Of a stretch of DNA of 64,000 bases, positions 25,492-34,231 are shown in pieces. Position 1 is the first letter of the stretch. Each line of letters opens with the position of its first letter. The notes beneath the pieces were generated by a model. The model saw nothing but the letters and a program-made list of their open reading frames with translations. It ran no database searches and was not told the origin of the DNA. Origin of the DNA: Desulfocarbo sp964620595 (GTDB lineage: Bacteria > Desulfobacterota > Desulfarculia > Desulfarculales > Desulfarculaceae); contig CAZUHP010000013.1 of assembly GCA_964620595.1 (NCBI GenBank), positions 1 to 64,000 of the forward strand. Reading direction: 5' to 3'. The position numbers and the translations under genes are program-made.

Positions 25492-26211
25492 ATGAACCCA
25501 TTCTCCCTGGATTATCCCTGCCCCCCCTGGCTGGAGGACGAGGCGCTGCTCATCGAGCACGCCGGCGAGATGCCCGAGGTGGCCCTGGCCGAGTCCCTGC
25601 ACCACCTGGGCGGCCTGGCCCCGGAGGAGTTGGCCTGCCTGCAGGCGGCCTGCGCCCGGGGCTACCTGGCCATCATCCGGCGGGACCTGGACCCGGCCAA
25701 CATCGGTCTGCCCGTCTTCCGGGGCCTGGAGCGGGCCCGGGTCAACCTGGCCCGGCTGGAGCGCTTCCTGGCCGGCCTGGGGGGCGTCCTGCCCCCAGGG
25801 GTGCGGGCCGGGTTGGCTGCGGACCTGGAGCGGTTCCTGGCGGCCGAGCAGGAGGCCCTGGACCTGGGCCGGCCCTACACCGCCGCCCCGCCCGGGCAGG
25901 CGCGCGCCTTGGCCCGGGAGCTGGGCCTGGAGGTGGACCAATGGCAAGGGCTGTGGGAGCGGCTGGCGGACTTGCCCGCGCCGGACTTTTTGGGGCTGCG
26001 CGCCCTGCGGCGCCTCGAGGCCCCGGCAGCAGCGGCCAAGCGCCGGCAGGTGCGGGACGGCCGCCTGGTCGTGGAGTTGGTGGACGGGGAGGGCAGGGTT
26101 CTGGCCGCGGCAGCACTGCCCTGGCACAGCCCGGCGGCGGCGGTGGCAGAGGAGAATCGCGCCCGCGCCGAAGAGGTATGGGCCCTGCTGCCCCAGCCGG
26201 CAAGGCCCTGA
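25492..26211 (+). CDS. Hypothetical Leu/Ala-rich helical protein
   Basis: 239 residues of mostly alpha-helical, Ala/Leu/Glu/Arg-rich sequence with no signal peptide or membrane segment. An N-terminal CPPWLEDEALLIEHAGEMPE stretch and a C-terminal VRDGRLVVELVDGEGRVLAAAALPWHS beta-like segment stand out. No family is recognised. It is divergent from the 24855 gene, and the ribosome site is weak. A C-rich array follows its stop. Confidence 0.65.
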   Translation: MNPFSLDYPCPPWLEDEALLIEHAGEMPEVALAESLHHLGGLAPEELACLQAACARGYLAIIRRDLDPANIGLPVFRGLERARVNLARLERFLAGLGGVLPPGVRAGLAADLERFLAAEQEALDLGRPYTAAPPGQARALARELGLEVDQWQGLWERLADLPAPDFLGLRALRRLEAPAAAAKRRQVRDGRLVVELVDGEGRVLAAAALPWHSPAAAVAEENRARAEEVWALLPQPARP

Positions 26212-26246
26212 GCCCCGCTGCCGCGGGCTTGGGGCGACCCCTCTGT

Positions 26247-26327
26247 CCCCCCTCGTCCCCGCCCCCCCCGTCGCCCCCCCGTCGCCCCCTGTCGCCCCCT
26301 GTCGCCCCCCCGTCGCCCCCCCGTCGG
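26247..26327. repeat. C-rich array between convergent genes
   Basis: Five or more CCCC(C)GTCGCCCC units with 10-nt spacing (GTCGCCCCCTGTCGCCCCCT and similar), filling the gap before the TPR gene's stop. It is the cleanest example of the repeat in this window. Confidence 0.9.
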
Positions 26328-26337
26328 CGGCCGGGGG

Positions 26338-27684
26338 CTACTTCTTGGCCTTGGGGCGGTGGGGCTCCAGTTTCCTGAGTATCACCTCGGGCACCGGGTA
26401 GTTCATCTTGAGCGCCGCGTCGGCGTGTTCGATGGCCCGGGGCCAGTCTTCTTTCAGGATATAGGCCGCGGCCAAGTTGCTGTGGGCGTCGGCCAGGGTG
26501 GGGTCCAGGGCCAGGGCCTTGTTGAACTCGTCGATCGCCTGGTTGTAGCGTTTCTTCTGGGCATAGAGGGTGCCCAGGTTGAGGTGGGCCGCGGCGTAGC
26601 TGGGGTTGATGTCCAGGGCCTTGAGGTATTGCTGCTCCGCCTCCTTGAGCTTGCCCTGGTAGAAGAGGGCCAGGCCCAGGTCGCTGTGGGCCTCCTCGTT
26701 GAAGGGGGCCACCGCCAGGGTGGCGCGGTACTGGCGTTCGGCTTCCGGCAGGTCACCCTCGTAGAGGGCCAGGCCGCCCAGGCCGTAGTGGGCCTCGGCC
26801 AGGTCCGGGTTTACGGCCAGGGCCTTGCGGAAGAGCCGGCGCGCCTCGGCCAGCTTGCCCTCGTCGCGGGCCACCATGGCCAGGGACACGTAGGCCAGGG
26901 CGGTGTTCGGCCGCTTGGCCAGCACCTGGCGCCACATGGCCTTGGCCTTGTCCTTCTGGCCCAGGCCGGCCAGCAGGTTGGCCTCGAAGAGCTTGGCCTG
27001 CCACAGGCCCGGGTCGCTCTTGCCGGCCTGGGCGAAAAGCTCGGCCGCCCTCTTGACCTGTCCGTCGGTCATGGCCAGGAAGCCCTCGGCAAATTTGGCC
27101 ACCGCCTTGGCGGACACCTTGCCCGCCAGGGCCTGGCGGGTCATCTCCAGCAAGAACGGCGTGGAGCTTTCATGGGGATTGAGGCCTATGGACTCCGAGA
27201 AGTCGGCCTCCGCGTCCTTCAGCTTGCCGGCCACCAGGGCCTCCACCCCGGCCATGGCCTGCTGGCGGGCCTCCAGGAAACGTTGCTCCGGATCGGCGTG
27301 AGAGGCCGGAGAGGTGGTCTTGGCCTTGGCCGCGCCGAAGCGCATGAGTATGTTGTAGCCGCCCTCGGTGGGCACGATGGGGCTGGGCTGGTTGGGGGGC
27401 AGGCCCTTCAGGGCCTGGCGGAACTCGCTCCGCAGGCGCTTCAGGGGCACCCGCCCCAGCCGGCCCCCCCGGGAGGCGGTGGGCCCCAGGGAGTGGGCCT
27501 TGGCCAGGGACTCGAAGCTCTCACCCTTGAGCAGTCGCTGCCGGATTTTTTGGGCCAGGGCCTTGTCCTTCACGGTGATCACGCCCAAATCCACCTCGTC
27601 CTGGGCCAGGGCGCCCGGAGGCAGGGCCAAGACCATCAGCACCAGTCCCAGCACCATCACTGCACTCAGCCTAAGAGGGCTCAT
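26338..27684 (-). CDS. Exported parvulin-like (PpiC/SurA fold) plus TPR protein
   Basis: 448 residues. The signal peptide ends near ALAQ (27-30). Residues 35-120 follow the parvulin pattern: KIRQRLLKGESFESLAKAHS, GGRLGRVPLKRL, FRQALKGLPPNQPSPIV and EGGYNILMRF. Residues 140-440 are at least seven TPR units (NPDLAEAHYGLGGLALYEGD; NPSYAAAHLNLGTLYAQKKR; DPTLADAHSNLAAAYILKED). It is likely a periplasmic or lipid-facing assembly or chaperone factor. Whether the prolyl isomerase site is active cannot be judged. The combination is unusual. Confidence 0.85.
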   Translation of the reverse strand: MSPLRLSAVMVLGLVLMVLALPPGALAQDEVDLGVITVKDKALAQKIRQRLLKGESFESLAKAHSLGPTASRGGRLGRVPLKRLRSEFRQALKGLPPNQPSPIVPTEGGYNILMRFGAAKAKTTSPASHADPEQRFLEARQQAMAGVEALVAGKLKDAEADFSESIGLNPHESSTPFLLEMTRQALAGKVSAKAVAKFAEGFLAMTDGQVKRAAELFAQAGKSDPGLWQAKLFEANLLAGLGQKDKAKAMWRQVLAKRPNTALAYVSLAMVARDEGKLAEARRLFRKALAVNPDLAEAHYGLGGLALYEGDLPEAERQYRATLAVAPFNEEAHSDLGLALFYQGKLKEAEQQYLKALDINPSYAAAHLNLGTLYAQKKRYNQAIDEFNKALALDPTLADAHSNLAAAYILKEDWPRAIEHADAALKMNYPVPEVILRKLEPHRPKAKK

Positions 27685-28075
27685 GCTGGTCTTTCTCCTT
27701 TATGCGGCCGGCAAAAATCCTGAAGGGCGGCCGCGGGTTGCAACGCTGCCTAGTAAACCGGCCCCGGCCGGGCCTGTCAAGCCCCGCCCCTTTCCCGGCC
27801 GGGGTGGGGCGCAAAAGAACTTGTGAAATCTTAGCGATCCGCTCATAATTCTGCTCATGAGTGGGCTTGGCCGGTAGAGGACCCTTGACTGGCCCGGCCT
27901 TGTGCCATATACATTCTGGCGAGGAATAAAAAATAGTTAGCCTGATATACCTGCCGGGGACCACTTGGGACCAATACTAACCAGGGCCGGGCAGCAGTGG
28001 CAGGCCGGTTTCGCCCTTGGGCGATAGGAAACCCAGGCGCCAGAGCCGACCGCGGGCCCGTCAACCGGAGGAAAC
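27685..28075. other. Divergent intergenic region TPR gene / YeeE gene
   Basis: 391 nt without a gene. It is AT-rich near 27900-27945 (GGAATAAAAAATAGTTAGCC) and must carry both promoters. No riboswitch or strong hairpin was recognised. Confidence 0.4.
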
Positions 28076-29251
28076 ATGGCGGAAAGCGTGCTGGTGGAAA
28101 GGTTCAAGCAAGGCTACAGCGCGATATTCGACCGTAACTGGCCTTTCTGGGTCGGCGGGGTGTTGGTAGCGCTGCTCGGTATCCTCGCCTTTGCCTGGGG
28201 GCGCCCCTGGGGCGTGGCTGGCGGTCTAAGGGTGTGGGGAGACTGGCTTTTTTATGGCATAGGCCTGTATGAGCGGGCCCCGGGCCATGCCCTGTTCCTC
28301 TCTGACCCCGCCATCTTGACCTGGGGCCTTTTGTTCGGCGCCTTTGGCTCGGCCCTTCTCTCGCGCCAATTCGCCTTGCAGATGGCTCCCAACTGGGAGC
28401 TGCTCAAGGGCTTCGTGGGCGGCAGCCTCATGGGCATAGGCTCGGTGCTGAGCGGCGGCTGCAACGTGGGCGGTTTCTACACCGCCCTGGCCGCGGGCTC
28501 GGTGTCGGGCTTTGCCATGATGCTGGGGCTCCTCATCGGCGCGCTCATCGGCCTGAAGTATCTCCTGTGGGAGATGGAGAACGTGACGGTCAAGCCCCTC
28601 AAGGAGAAAAAGCCCAGGGAGGGGGGCATCGACTGGCGCAAGGTGCAGCCCTGGCTGGGCGCCCTCTTTTTCCTGGCGCTCATCCTCTGGGCCTATGGGC
28701 TCAGCTTCTACGCCTACACCAAGGCGGGCGGGCTGCTGCTTTTGGCCGCGGGCCTGGGCCTGGTGATCCAGCGGGTGCGCTTTTGCTTCGTGCGCTCCTT
28801 CCGCGATCCCTTCATGACCGGCGAGGCGGTGGCCACCCGCACGGTGGCGCTGTCGGTGATGATCTCTTTCGTGGGCTTCATGATAATCAAGTGGACCGGC
28901 CTGCGCCCGGAGATGACCTACGTGTACCACCACTGGATCGGCGGCTTGACCGGCGGCGTGATATTCGGGGTGGGCATGCTGCTGGCCGGCGGCTGCGGCT
29001 CGGGCTCGGTGTGGCGCGCCGGCGAGGGCCAGATCAAGCTGATCGTCGCGGTGATCATGTTCGCCCTGAGCAACAGCCTGTTCAAGCACTATGTCTTCAC
29101 CAGCCAGGTGGCCAAGGCCTGGGGTGACCCCTACTTCCTGCCCCAGGTCACCGGTTACTTCTGGGCCATTGTGATCGTCTGCCTGGTGATGATCGTATGG
29201 TGGGCCATCATGGCCTGGAACGAGGAGACCGACAAGCTGACCATGGTTTAG
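28076..29251 (+). CDS. YeeE/YedE family sulfur-compound transporter
   Basis: 391 residues with about ten membrane segments in two homologous halves. Each half has the signature glycine-cysteine loop: GSVLSGGCNVGGFYTALAAG near residue 125 and GMLLAGGCGSGSVWRAGEG near 300. In characterised members (thiosulfate transporter TsuA) such cysteines pass the sulfur substrate. YedE relatives are also linked to selenium metabolism. The next gene encodes TusA, so the imported or relayed sulfur probably becomes a TusA persulfide. Start ATG is preceded by GGAGG. Confidence 0.92.
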   Translation: MAESVLVERFKQGYSAIFDRNWPFWVGGVLVALLGILAFAWGRPWGVAGGLRVWGDWLFYGIGLYERAPGHALFLSDPAILTWGLLFGAFGSALLSRQFALQMAPNWELLKGFVGGSLMGIGSVLSGGCNVGGFYTALAAGSVSGFAMMLGLLIGALIGLKYLLWEMENVTVKPLKEKKPREGGIDWRKVQPWLGALFFLALILWAYGLSFYAYTKAGGLLLLAAGLGLVIQRVRFCFVRSFRDPFMTGEAVATRTVALSVMISFVGFMIIKWTGLRPEMTYVYHHWIGGLTGGVIFGVGMLLAGGCGSGSVWRAGEGQIKLIVAVIMFALSNSLFKHYVFTSQVAKAWGDPYFLPQVTGYFWAIVIVCLVMIVWWAIMAWNEETDKLTMV

Positions 29252-29301
29252 TCGGCTCGCGGTCACGACCCCCTAACCCAAGTCGAAAAGGGAGAAACAG
29301 C

Positions 29302-29538
29302 ATGGCGGAATGGACCCCCGACGAGGTTTTGGACGCCCGCGGCCTTAGCTGCCCCATGCCGGTCTTGAAGACCAAGAAGATCATGAAGAAGCTGAAGCCC
29401 GGCCAGATCCTGGAGATCCAGGGCACCGACCCTGGCACCCGCAACGACCTGCCCGCCTTCACCGAGCGCTCGGGCGACGAGTTCTTGGGCGAGGAGCAGC
29501 GCGACGGTTACATCAGCTTCTTCGTGCGCAAGGGCTAA
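29302..29538 (+). CDS. tusA: TusA/SirA-like sulfur carrier protein
   Basis: 78 residues from ATG with AAAGGGAG upstream. It contains LDARGLSCPMPVLKTKK, the CPxP motif whose cysteine carries the persulfide, and the two-layer fold ending DGYISFFVRKG. TusA-type proteins relay sulfur for tRNA thiolation, molybdenum cofactor or dissimilatory sulfur metabolism. Co-occurrence with a YeeE/YedE transporter points to thiosulfate or selenium handling. It is co-transcribed with the transporter and ended by the terminator at 29608. Confidence 0.94.
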   Translation: MAEWTPDEVLDARGLSCPMPVLKTKKIMKKLKPGQILEIQGTDPGTRNDLPAFTERSGDEFLGEEQRDGYISFFVRKG

Positions 29539-29607
29539 TTCGGCTGCGAGGCGGGGCCGCCTGCCAGGGGCAGGGGGACCCCGCAGCCGCCTGCTCGAGA
29601 CTCCGCA

Positions 29608-29640
29608 GGGCCCCTCCCGCGCCCATGGGGAGGGCCTTTT
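29608..29640 (+). terminator. Intrinsic terminator after tusA
   Basis: A GGGCCCCTCCC ... GGGGAGGGCC hairpin with a small bulge, followed directly by TTTT. Confidence 0.8.
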
Positions 29641-29651
29641 GCGGAAATTGC

Positions 29652-29680
29652 TTGACAGCAGACTCTGCTCGGCGTAAACA
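29652..29680 (+). promoter_or_regulatory. Sigma-70 promoter of the btuB riboswitch unit
   Basis: A perfect TTGACA (29652-29657), 17-nt spacer and TAAACA (29675-29680), with predicted start near 29687 just ahead of the riboswitch. Confidence 0.6.
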
Positions 29681-29689
29681 GGGCAGAGA

Positions 29690-29903
29690 GACATACCGGG
29701 AGACGGTACCCCAAGAGCAAGGGGTTTAAAAGGGAAGACGGTGCGAGTCCGTCGCGGTCCCGCCGCTGTAACCGGGGACGAAAGCCGCAGGCAAGTCACT
29801 GCGCTGGTAGGTGCTGGAGGGAGCGGCCCTCCGGGGAACGACCTGAACCACGCGGGAAGGCGCGGCGAGTAGGAGGATCCGGGAGCCAGAAGACCTGCCG
29901 ACT
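29690..29903 (+). ncRNA. Cobalamin (AdoCbl) riboswitch, btuB leader
   Basis: All main sequence marks of the class are present in order: TTTAAAAGGGAAG, GGTGCGAGTCC, GCGGTCCCGCCGCTGTAACC, the GTCACTG segment, and the B12 box AGCCAGAAGACCTGCC at about 29885-29899. Ligand binding is expected to favour the terminator at 30021 and lower expression of the TonB receptor. Confidence 0.96.
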
Positions 29904-30002
29904 CCATGTACGGGATTCGCGGTAAGCCGGCCAGGACCGGCTGACGTGGCCAATTAAGCCCCTGGGGCGTGAGGCCGGCGGGTTCCGTTCCACGGGGTGA
30001 TG

Positions 30003-30023
30003 AAGCAAGCTGGGTGCAATCCC
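30003..30023 (+). promoter_or_regulatory. Shared expression-platform element, copy 1
   Basis: Contains GCAAGCTGGGTGCAATCC directly before the terminator stem. An identical sequence occupies the same position in the btuF leader (35236-35256), so it likely belongs to the riboswitch switching mechanism. Confidence 0.6.
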
Positions 30024-30057
30024 CCTGGTCAGTGAGTGACCAGGGGGTTTCTTTTTT
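30021..30057 (+). terminator. Riboswitch terminator before btuB
   Basis: A perfect 11-bp stem CCCCCTGGTCA / TGACCAGGGGG with a GTGAG loop, then TTTCTTTTTT. Confidence 0.93.
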
Positions 30058-30109
30058 GGCGGCGGGAGCCCGGCTCAACCCCCACAACCCAAAGGGAGGC
30101 TACTTCCAG

Positions 30110-32086
30110 ATGAAAAAGTTGCTGAACGCCCTTTCCGTCGCCATGATGCTGTGCCTGCCGCTGGCCGGCGTCACCGCCGCCCCTGCCCATGCCCAGCAGG
30201 AGGTGAAACTCCCCGAAGTGAGCGTCACCGCCACCAGGAGCGAGCGCGATTTGGACAAGCTCCCCCGCAACGTCACCATCATCACCCGCGAGCAGATAGA
30301 GCGCCTCAGCCCGCTCACCGTGACCGACGTGCTCAAGACCTTGGCCGGCATCACGGTGCGCGACTACACCGGCACCGGCGCCCTGGCCAGCGTGGACCTG
30401 CGGGGTTTTGGCGAGACCGGGCTCCTGCACACCCTGGTCACTGTGGACGGCAGGCGCCTGAACCAGATCGACCTCTCGGGCGTGGACTTCACCACCATCC
30501 CGGTGGAGAACATCGAGCGCATCGAGATACTGCGCGGCCCGGCCAGCGTGCTCTACGGCGACTCGGCCGTGGGCGGGGTGATCAACATCATCACCCGCAC
30601 GGGCAAGGGCGCCCCCTCCGGCAAGGTGCAGGGGCAGTACGGCTCCTACGGGCTGTGGGGCCTGCGGGGCTATGCCCAGGGCGGCCTGGACAAGCTGGGC
30701 TGGTTCGTCTCCGCCCGCCACGACTACACCGACGGCTACCGCCAGAACTCCGAGACCCGGCTCCGCAACATCTCCTTCAACACCCGCTACGAGGCGGGCA
30801 ACGGCTGGGGATTCCTGCTGGACGGCGGCCTGAACCAGTCCCACTACTCCCTGCCCGGCGGCCTGAGCAAGGAGCAGTATGAGCAGGACCGCCGCCAGAG
30901 CAACTCCCCCAACGACTGGGGCGAGCGGCGGGAAGGCGGCCTGCGGGGCCAGGTGCGCAAGGACTGGGGCTCCGGCGGGGTGCTGACCGCGGATGTCTCC
31001 TTCAACCGCCGCGAGGCCGAGTCCGAGATGGGCGGCTGGTCCAACTCCCGGCGCGACACCGGCATAAACACCTGGGGAGTGCTGCCCAAGTACGTGTTGA
31101 ACCACAGCCTGGGCTCCATGCAGAACCGCATAACCCTGGGCCTGGACTACTACCACACCGCCATGACCACCGACCGGTTCCAGCTCTCGGGGCCCAAGAC
31201 CGAGAGCGTGGAGTACACGGTGGCCACGGTGGGGCCCTACTTCCTGGACGAACTCAGCCTGACCGAAAGCGTCATGTTCTCCTTTGGCGCGCGCTACCAG
31301 CGGGCCGACTATGACCTGGACCTCAAGCCGGTGGGCTCGGCCCACAGCTCCAAGAGCTACGACGACGACCAGACCGCCTGGACCCTGGGCCTCACCTACA
31401 CGGTTGCGGCCGGTTCCAAGCTCTACGCCCGGGTGGCGCGCACCTTCCGCTATCCCACGGTGGAGGAATACGTCACCTTCGGCAAGTTCTGCGAACTCAA
31501 GCCCGAAAAGGGCGTGAACTACGAGGTGGGCGGCGAGTGGACCTTCATGCCCGGCGGCCGCGTGTCCCTGGCCCTGTACCTGCTCCAGATGGAGGACGAG
31601 ATCTCCTACAACAAGGACACCTATGCCAACGAGAACCTGGACGACACCGAGCACAAGGGCGTGGAGCTGTCGGTGGTGGTGCCGGCGGGCCGGATGCTGA
31701 GCTTGTTCGGCAGCCTCACCTACCAGGAGAGCACCTTCACCGCCGGGCCCTTTGACGGCAAGAAGCTTCCCCTGGTGCCGGATTGGAAGCTCTCGGCCGG
31801 CGCCACGGTGCGGCCCTTCAAGGGCTTCACCGGCACCCTACGGGTCAACTACATGGGCGAGCGCCCCTTTGGCAACGACAAGGCGAACGACTACCCCGAG
31901 ATGGAGTCTTTCTATACCGTGGACCTGAACCTGGACTACCGTTGGGGAAGGTTCAACTTCTTCCTCAACGCCAGCAACCTGCTGGGCGAGAAGTACGCCT
32001 CTTGGGCCTATGCCGGCTCCTGGGGCTACTCCTACTACCCCGAGCCCGAGCAGGTGGTGTGGGGTGGCGTGGGGTTCGGCTTCTGA
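30110..32086 (+). CDS. btuB: TonB-dependent outer-membrane receptor, BtuB type
   Basis: 658 residues. The signal peptide (to about AHAQ, 27) is followed by a TonB-box-like VKLPEVSVTATRSERD. The plug domain has NVTIITREQIERL and VDLRGFG ... GRRLNQIDLSG ... IPVENIERIEILRGPASVLYGDSAVGGVINI. A 22-strand-like barrel ends in the aromatic-terminated QVVWGGVGFGF. The cobalamin riboswitch and neighbouring btuFCD operon indicate cobalamin or corrinoid uptake across the outer membrane. TonB/ExbBD are not in the window. Start ATG 30110 lies behind AAGGGAGG. Confidence 0.93.
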   Translation: MKKLLNALSVAMMLCLPLAGVTAAPAHAQQEVKLPEVSVTATRSERDLDKLPRNVTIITREQIERLSPLTVTDVLKTLAGITVRDYTGTGALASVDLRGFGETGLLHTLVTVDGRRLNQIDLSGVDFTTIPVENIERIEILRGPASVLYGDSAVGGVINIITRTGKGAPSGKVQGQYGSYGLWGLRGYAQGGLDKLGWFVSARHDYTDGYRQNSETRLRNISFNTRYEAGNGWGFLLDGGLNQSHYSLPGGLSKEQYEQDRRQSNSPNDWGERREGGLRGQVRKDWGSGGVLTADVSFNRREAESEMGGWSNSRRDTGINTWGVLPKYVLNHSLGSMQNRITLGLDYYHTAMTTDRFQLSGPKTESVEYTVATVGPYFLDELSLTESVMFSFGARYQRADYDLDLKPVGSAHSSKSYDDDQTAWTLGLTYTVAAGSKLYARVARTFRYPTVEEYVTFGKFCELKPEKGVNYEVGGEWTFMPGGRVSLALYLLQMEDEISYNKDTYANENLDDTEHKGVELSVVVPAGRMLSLFGSLTYQESTFTAGPFDGKKLPLVPDWKLSAGATVRPFKGFTGTLRVNYMGERPFGNDKANDYPEMESFYTVDLNLDYRWGRFNFFLNASNLLGEKYASWAYAGSWGYSYYPEPEQVVWGGVGFGF

Positions 32087-32303
32087 TGCCAGGGCTGGGG
32101 GGCGGGCCCCGGGGAGAGTCCCGCGGGGTCCCTGCCGGCCCCACGCCGGGGGGAGCGCGTCCGGCTGAAGGCGCCTGAGCGCTCCCCGGCCCCAGCGGCT
32201 CCGCACCCCCGGCGCCCCCAGCGCCCCCCGCGCCCCCCCGTCGCCCAAACAGCGGCTCCGCTCCTTTCCGTAGGAATTAGGGCGCCTCCGGAAAGGGTCA
32301 CCC
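32087..32303. repeat. btuB-btuD gap with C-rich array
   Basis: No gene is seen. Positions 32197-32247 contain a short, decayed member of the dispersed C-rich array (GCCCCCCGCGCCCCCCCGTC). Confidence 0.6.
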
Positions 32304-32352
32304 GGCGGTCCTGGGATGAGCCACAGCATCCCAGGACCGCCATCCTTTTTTG
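32304..32352 (+). terminator. Intrinsic terminator after btuB
   Basis: A 15-bp perfect stem GGCGGTCCTGGGATG / CATCCCAGGACCGCC with an 8-nt loop, followed by ATCCTTTTTT. Confidence 0.9.
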
Positions 32353-32401
32353 CTCCCGCCCGCTTGCCTACCGTCCCCTCTATTGCCCCCCGCCCTCCGC
32401 C

Positions 32402-32425
32402 GGCTTTTTGCCGGCCGGATTTTTT
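32402..32425 (+). terminator. Second terminator-like hairpin, abutting btuD stop
   Basis: CCGGC-TTTTT-GCCGG followed by CCGGATTTTTT on the plus strand. It could act as a back-up terminator for btuB. On the btuD strand it lacks a U-tract. Confidence 0.45.
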
Positions 32426-33236
32426 ATTGGGGCAGGGGAGGGGCCAGCAGGGTGACCCGGGGCCGGCCGCGGCTGGGCTCGGAATCCACCGCCACCTCCA
32501 CCCCGTAGGCCTGGGCCAGGAGCCGGGGGGTCAGCACCTCGCCGGGCGCGCCCTGGGCCAGGGGGCGGCCCTGGGCCAGGAGCAGGAGCCGCTCGCAAAA
32601 GAGGCCGGCCAGGTTTAGGTCGTGGCTCACCAGGCACACGGCCAGGCCGTCCCGGCGGCAGGCCCGCTCCAACATGCCCATGACCCGCACCTGGTGGTCC
32701 AGGTCCAGGGCGCTGGTGGGCTCGTCCAGGAGCAGGATGCCCGGCTGGGCGGCCAGGGCGCGGGCCAGGGCCAGGCGCTGGCACTCGCCGCCGGAAAGCT
32801 CGCCGGCGCGGCGGTGGCGCAGGGGCCAGATGCCGGTCTGCTCCAGGGCCCGCCGGGCCGCGGCCAGGTCCTCGGCGTTTTCGAACACCCGTCCGCCCAT
32901 CACCGCGAAGCGCCCGGCCAGCACGGTTTCCAGCACGCTGAAGCCCGGGGCCAGCTCGGCGGTCTGGGGCACTATGCCCATGAGCCGCGCCACCTCCCCG
33001 CGCTGGTAGGCGGCCAGTTCCCGGCCGTGGAGCAGCACCTCTCCGGCCGCCGGGGGGAGCAGCCCGCAGAGGATGCCCAGGAGGGTGGACTTGCCCGAGC
33101 CGTTGGGGCCGATCACGCCCAGCATCTCGCCGGGCCGGAGTTCCAGGTCCACCCCGCTCAGCACCGGCTGGCCGGCGTAGGAAAAGGCCACCCCCGCCGC
33201 GCTCAACACCGGCTCCGCGGTCCGCCCTACCACCAT
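32424..33236 (-). CDS. btuD: Cobalamin ABC transporter ATPase BtuD-like
   Basis: 270 residues with a complete ABC ATPase: Walker A GPNGSGKST, Q-loop GIVPQTAELAP, signature LSGGECQRLALARAL, Walker B GILLLDEPTSALD and the switch His (VCLVSHDLN). It is of the FecE/BtuD/FhuC type that powers iron-chelate and B12 importers. Its start overlaps the end of btuC by 10 nt. The cobalamin assignment rests on the operon's riboswitch. Confidence 0.92.
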   Translation of the reverse strand: MVVGRTAEPVLSAAGVAFSYAGQPVLSGVDLELRPGEMLGVIGPNGSGKSTLLGILCGLLPPAAGEVLLHGRELAAYQRGEVARLMGIVPQTAELAPGFSVLETVLAGRFAVMGGRVFENAEDLAAARRALEQTGIWPLRHRRAGELSGGECQRLALARALAAQPGILLLDEPTSALDLDHQVRVMGMLERACRRDGLAVCLVSHDLNLAGLFCERLLLLAQGRPLAQGAPGEVLTPRLLAQAYGVEVAVDSEPSRGRPRVTLLAPPLPQ

Positions 33237-34231
33237 TGGCTCCCCCTGCGTGCCAACAGCAGCACGAAGAAGGGCGCGCCCAAGGCCGCGGTGACCACCC
33301 CCACCGGCAAGGTGGTGGGGCTGATCACGGTGCGCGCCGCGGTGTCGGCCAGCACCAGGAAGCTGGCGCCCAGCAGGGTGGAGGCCGGCAGCAGCAAGCG
33401 GTGGTCATGGCCCAGGGTCATGCGCACCAGGTGGGGCACCATGAGCCCCACGAAGCCGATGAGGCCCGACAGGCTCACGGTCACCCCCACCACCAGGCTC
33501 ACCATCAAAAACAGCGCCAGCTTGACCCGCTCCACCGCCATGCCCAGGGCCGCGGCCGCCATGCCCCCGGCGGACAGCAGGTTCAGGTGGCGCCCGAAGA
33601 AGAACATGGCCACCGCCCCGCCCAGCACCACCGGCGCCAGGAGCCACACCTGCCCCAGGCGCGAGGCCGACAGGTCGCCGTAGAGCCAGAACAGGATGGA
33701 GTGGAGCTTCTGGTCGGTGGTGGTGGAGATGACGAACATGATGACCGCGGTGAAGAAGGCGTTGATCATCACCCCGGTGAGGATCAGGGTGCTGGTCTCC
33801 ATGCGTCCCCGGCGGCGGGCGATGGCCAGCACCAGGCCCACCGTGGCCAAGGCGCCGGCAAAGGCCATGAGTGCCACCGGCATGATGCCCGCCAGGCCCA
33901 GCAGCAAGGCGCTGACCGCCCCCACCGCGGCCCCGCCCGAAACCCCCAGGATGAAGGGCTCGGCAAGGGGGTTGCGGAGGATGCCCTGGAACACCGCGCC
34001 CGAGAGGCTGAGCCCCGCCCCCACCAGGGCGGCCAGCAGCAGGCGGGGCAGCCGCAGCTCGCCCAGGATGACCTGGGTGGCCCGGGGGAGCTTGCCGCCG
34101 CTGAGCCAGGCCCATACCTCGGAGGGCCCCACGCTCACGGTGCCCAGCTTGAGCCCCAGCAAGAGGCTGCCCACCAGCAGCCCCAGCAGGGCCAGGCAGG
34201 TGAGGCCCACCCTGGCCGGGGTGGCCCTCAT
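33227..34231 (-). CDS. btuC: Cobalamin ABC transporter permease BtuC-like
   Basis: 334 residues with about ten membrane helices of the FecCD/BtuC family. Motifs are RLPRLLLAALVGAGLSLSGAVFQG near residue 65, NPLAEPFILGVSGGAAVG near 90, and GLIGFVGLMVPHLVR (the coupling loop that contacts BtuD) near 260. Start overlaps the btuF stop (ATGA), implying translational coupling. Confidence 0.93.
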   Translation of the reverse strand: MRATPARVGLTCLALLGLLVGSLLLGLKLGTVSVGPSEVWAWLSGGKLPRATQVILGELRLPRLLLAALVGAGLSLSGAVFQGILRNPLAEPFILGVSGGAAVGAVSALLLGLAGIMPVALMAFAGALATVGLVLAIARRRGRMETSTLILTGVMINAFFTAVIMFVISTTTDQKLHSILFWLYGDLSASRLGQVWLLAPVVLGGAVAMFFFGRHLNLLSAGGMAAAALGMAVERVKLALFLMVSLVVGVTVSLSGLIGFVGLMVPHLVRMTLGHDHRLLLPASTLLGASFLVLADTAARTVISPTTLPVGVVTAALGAPFFVLLLARRGSQWW

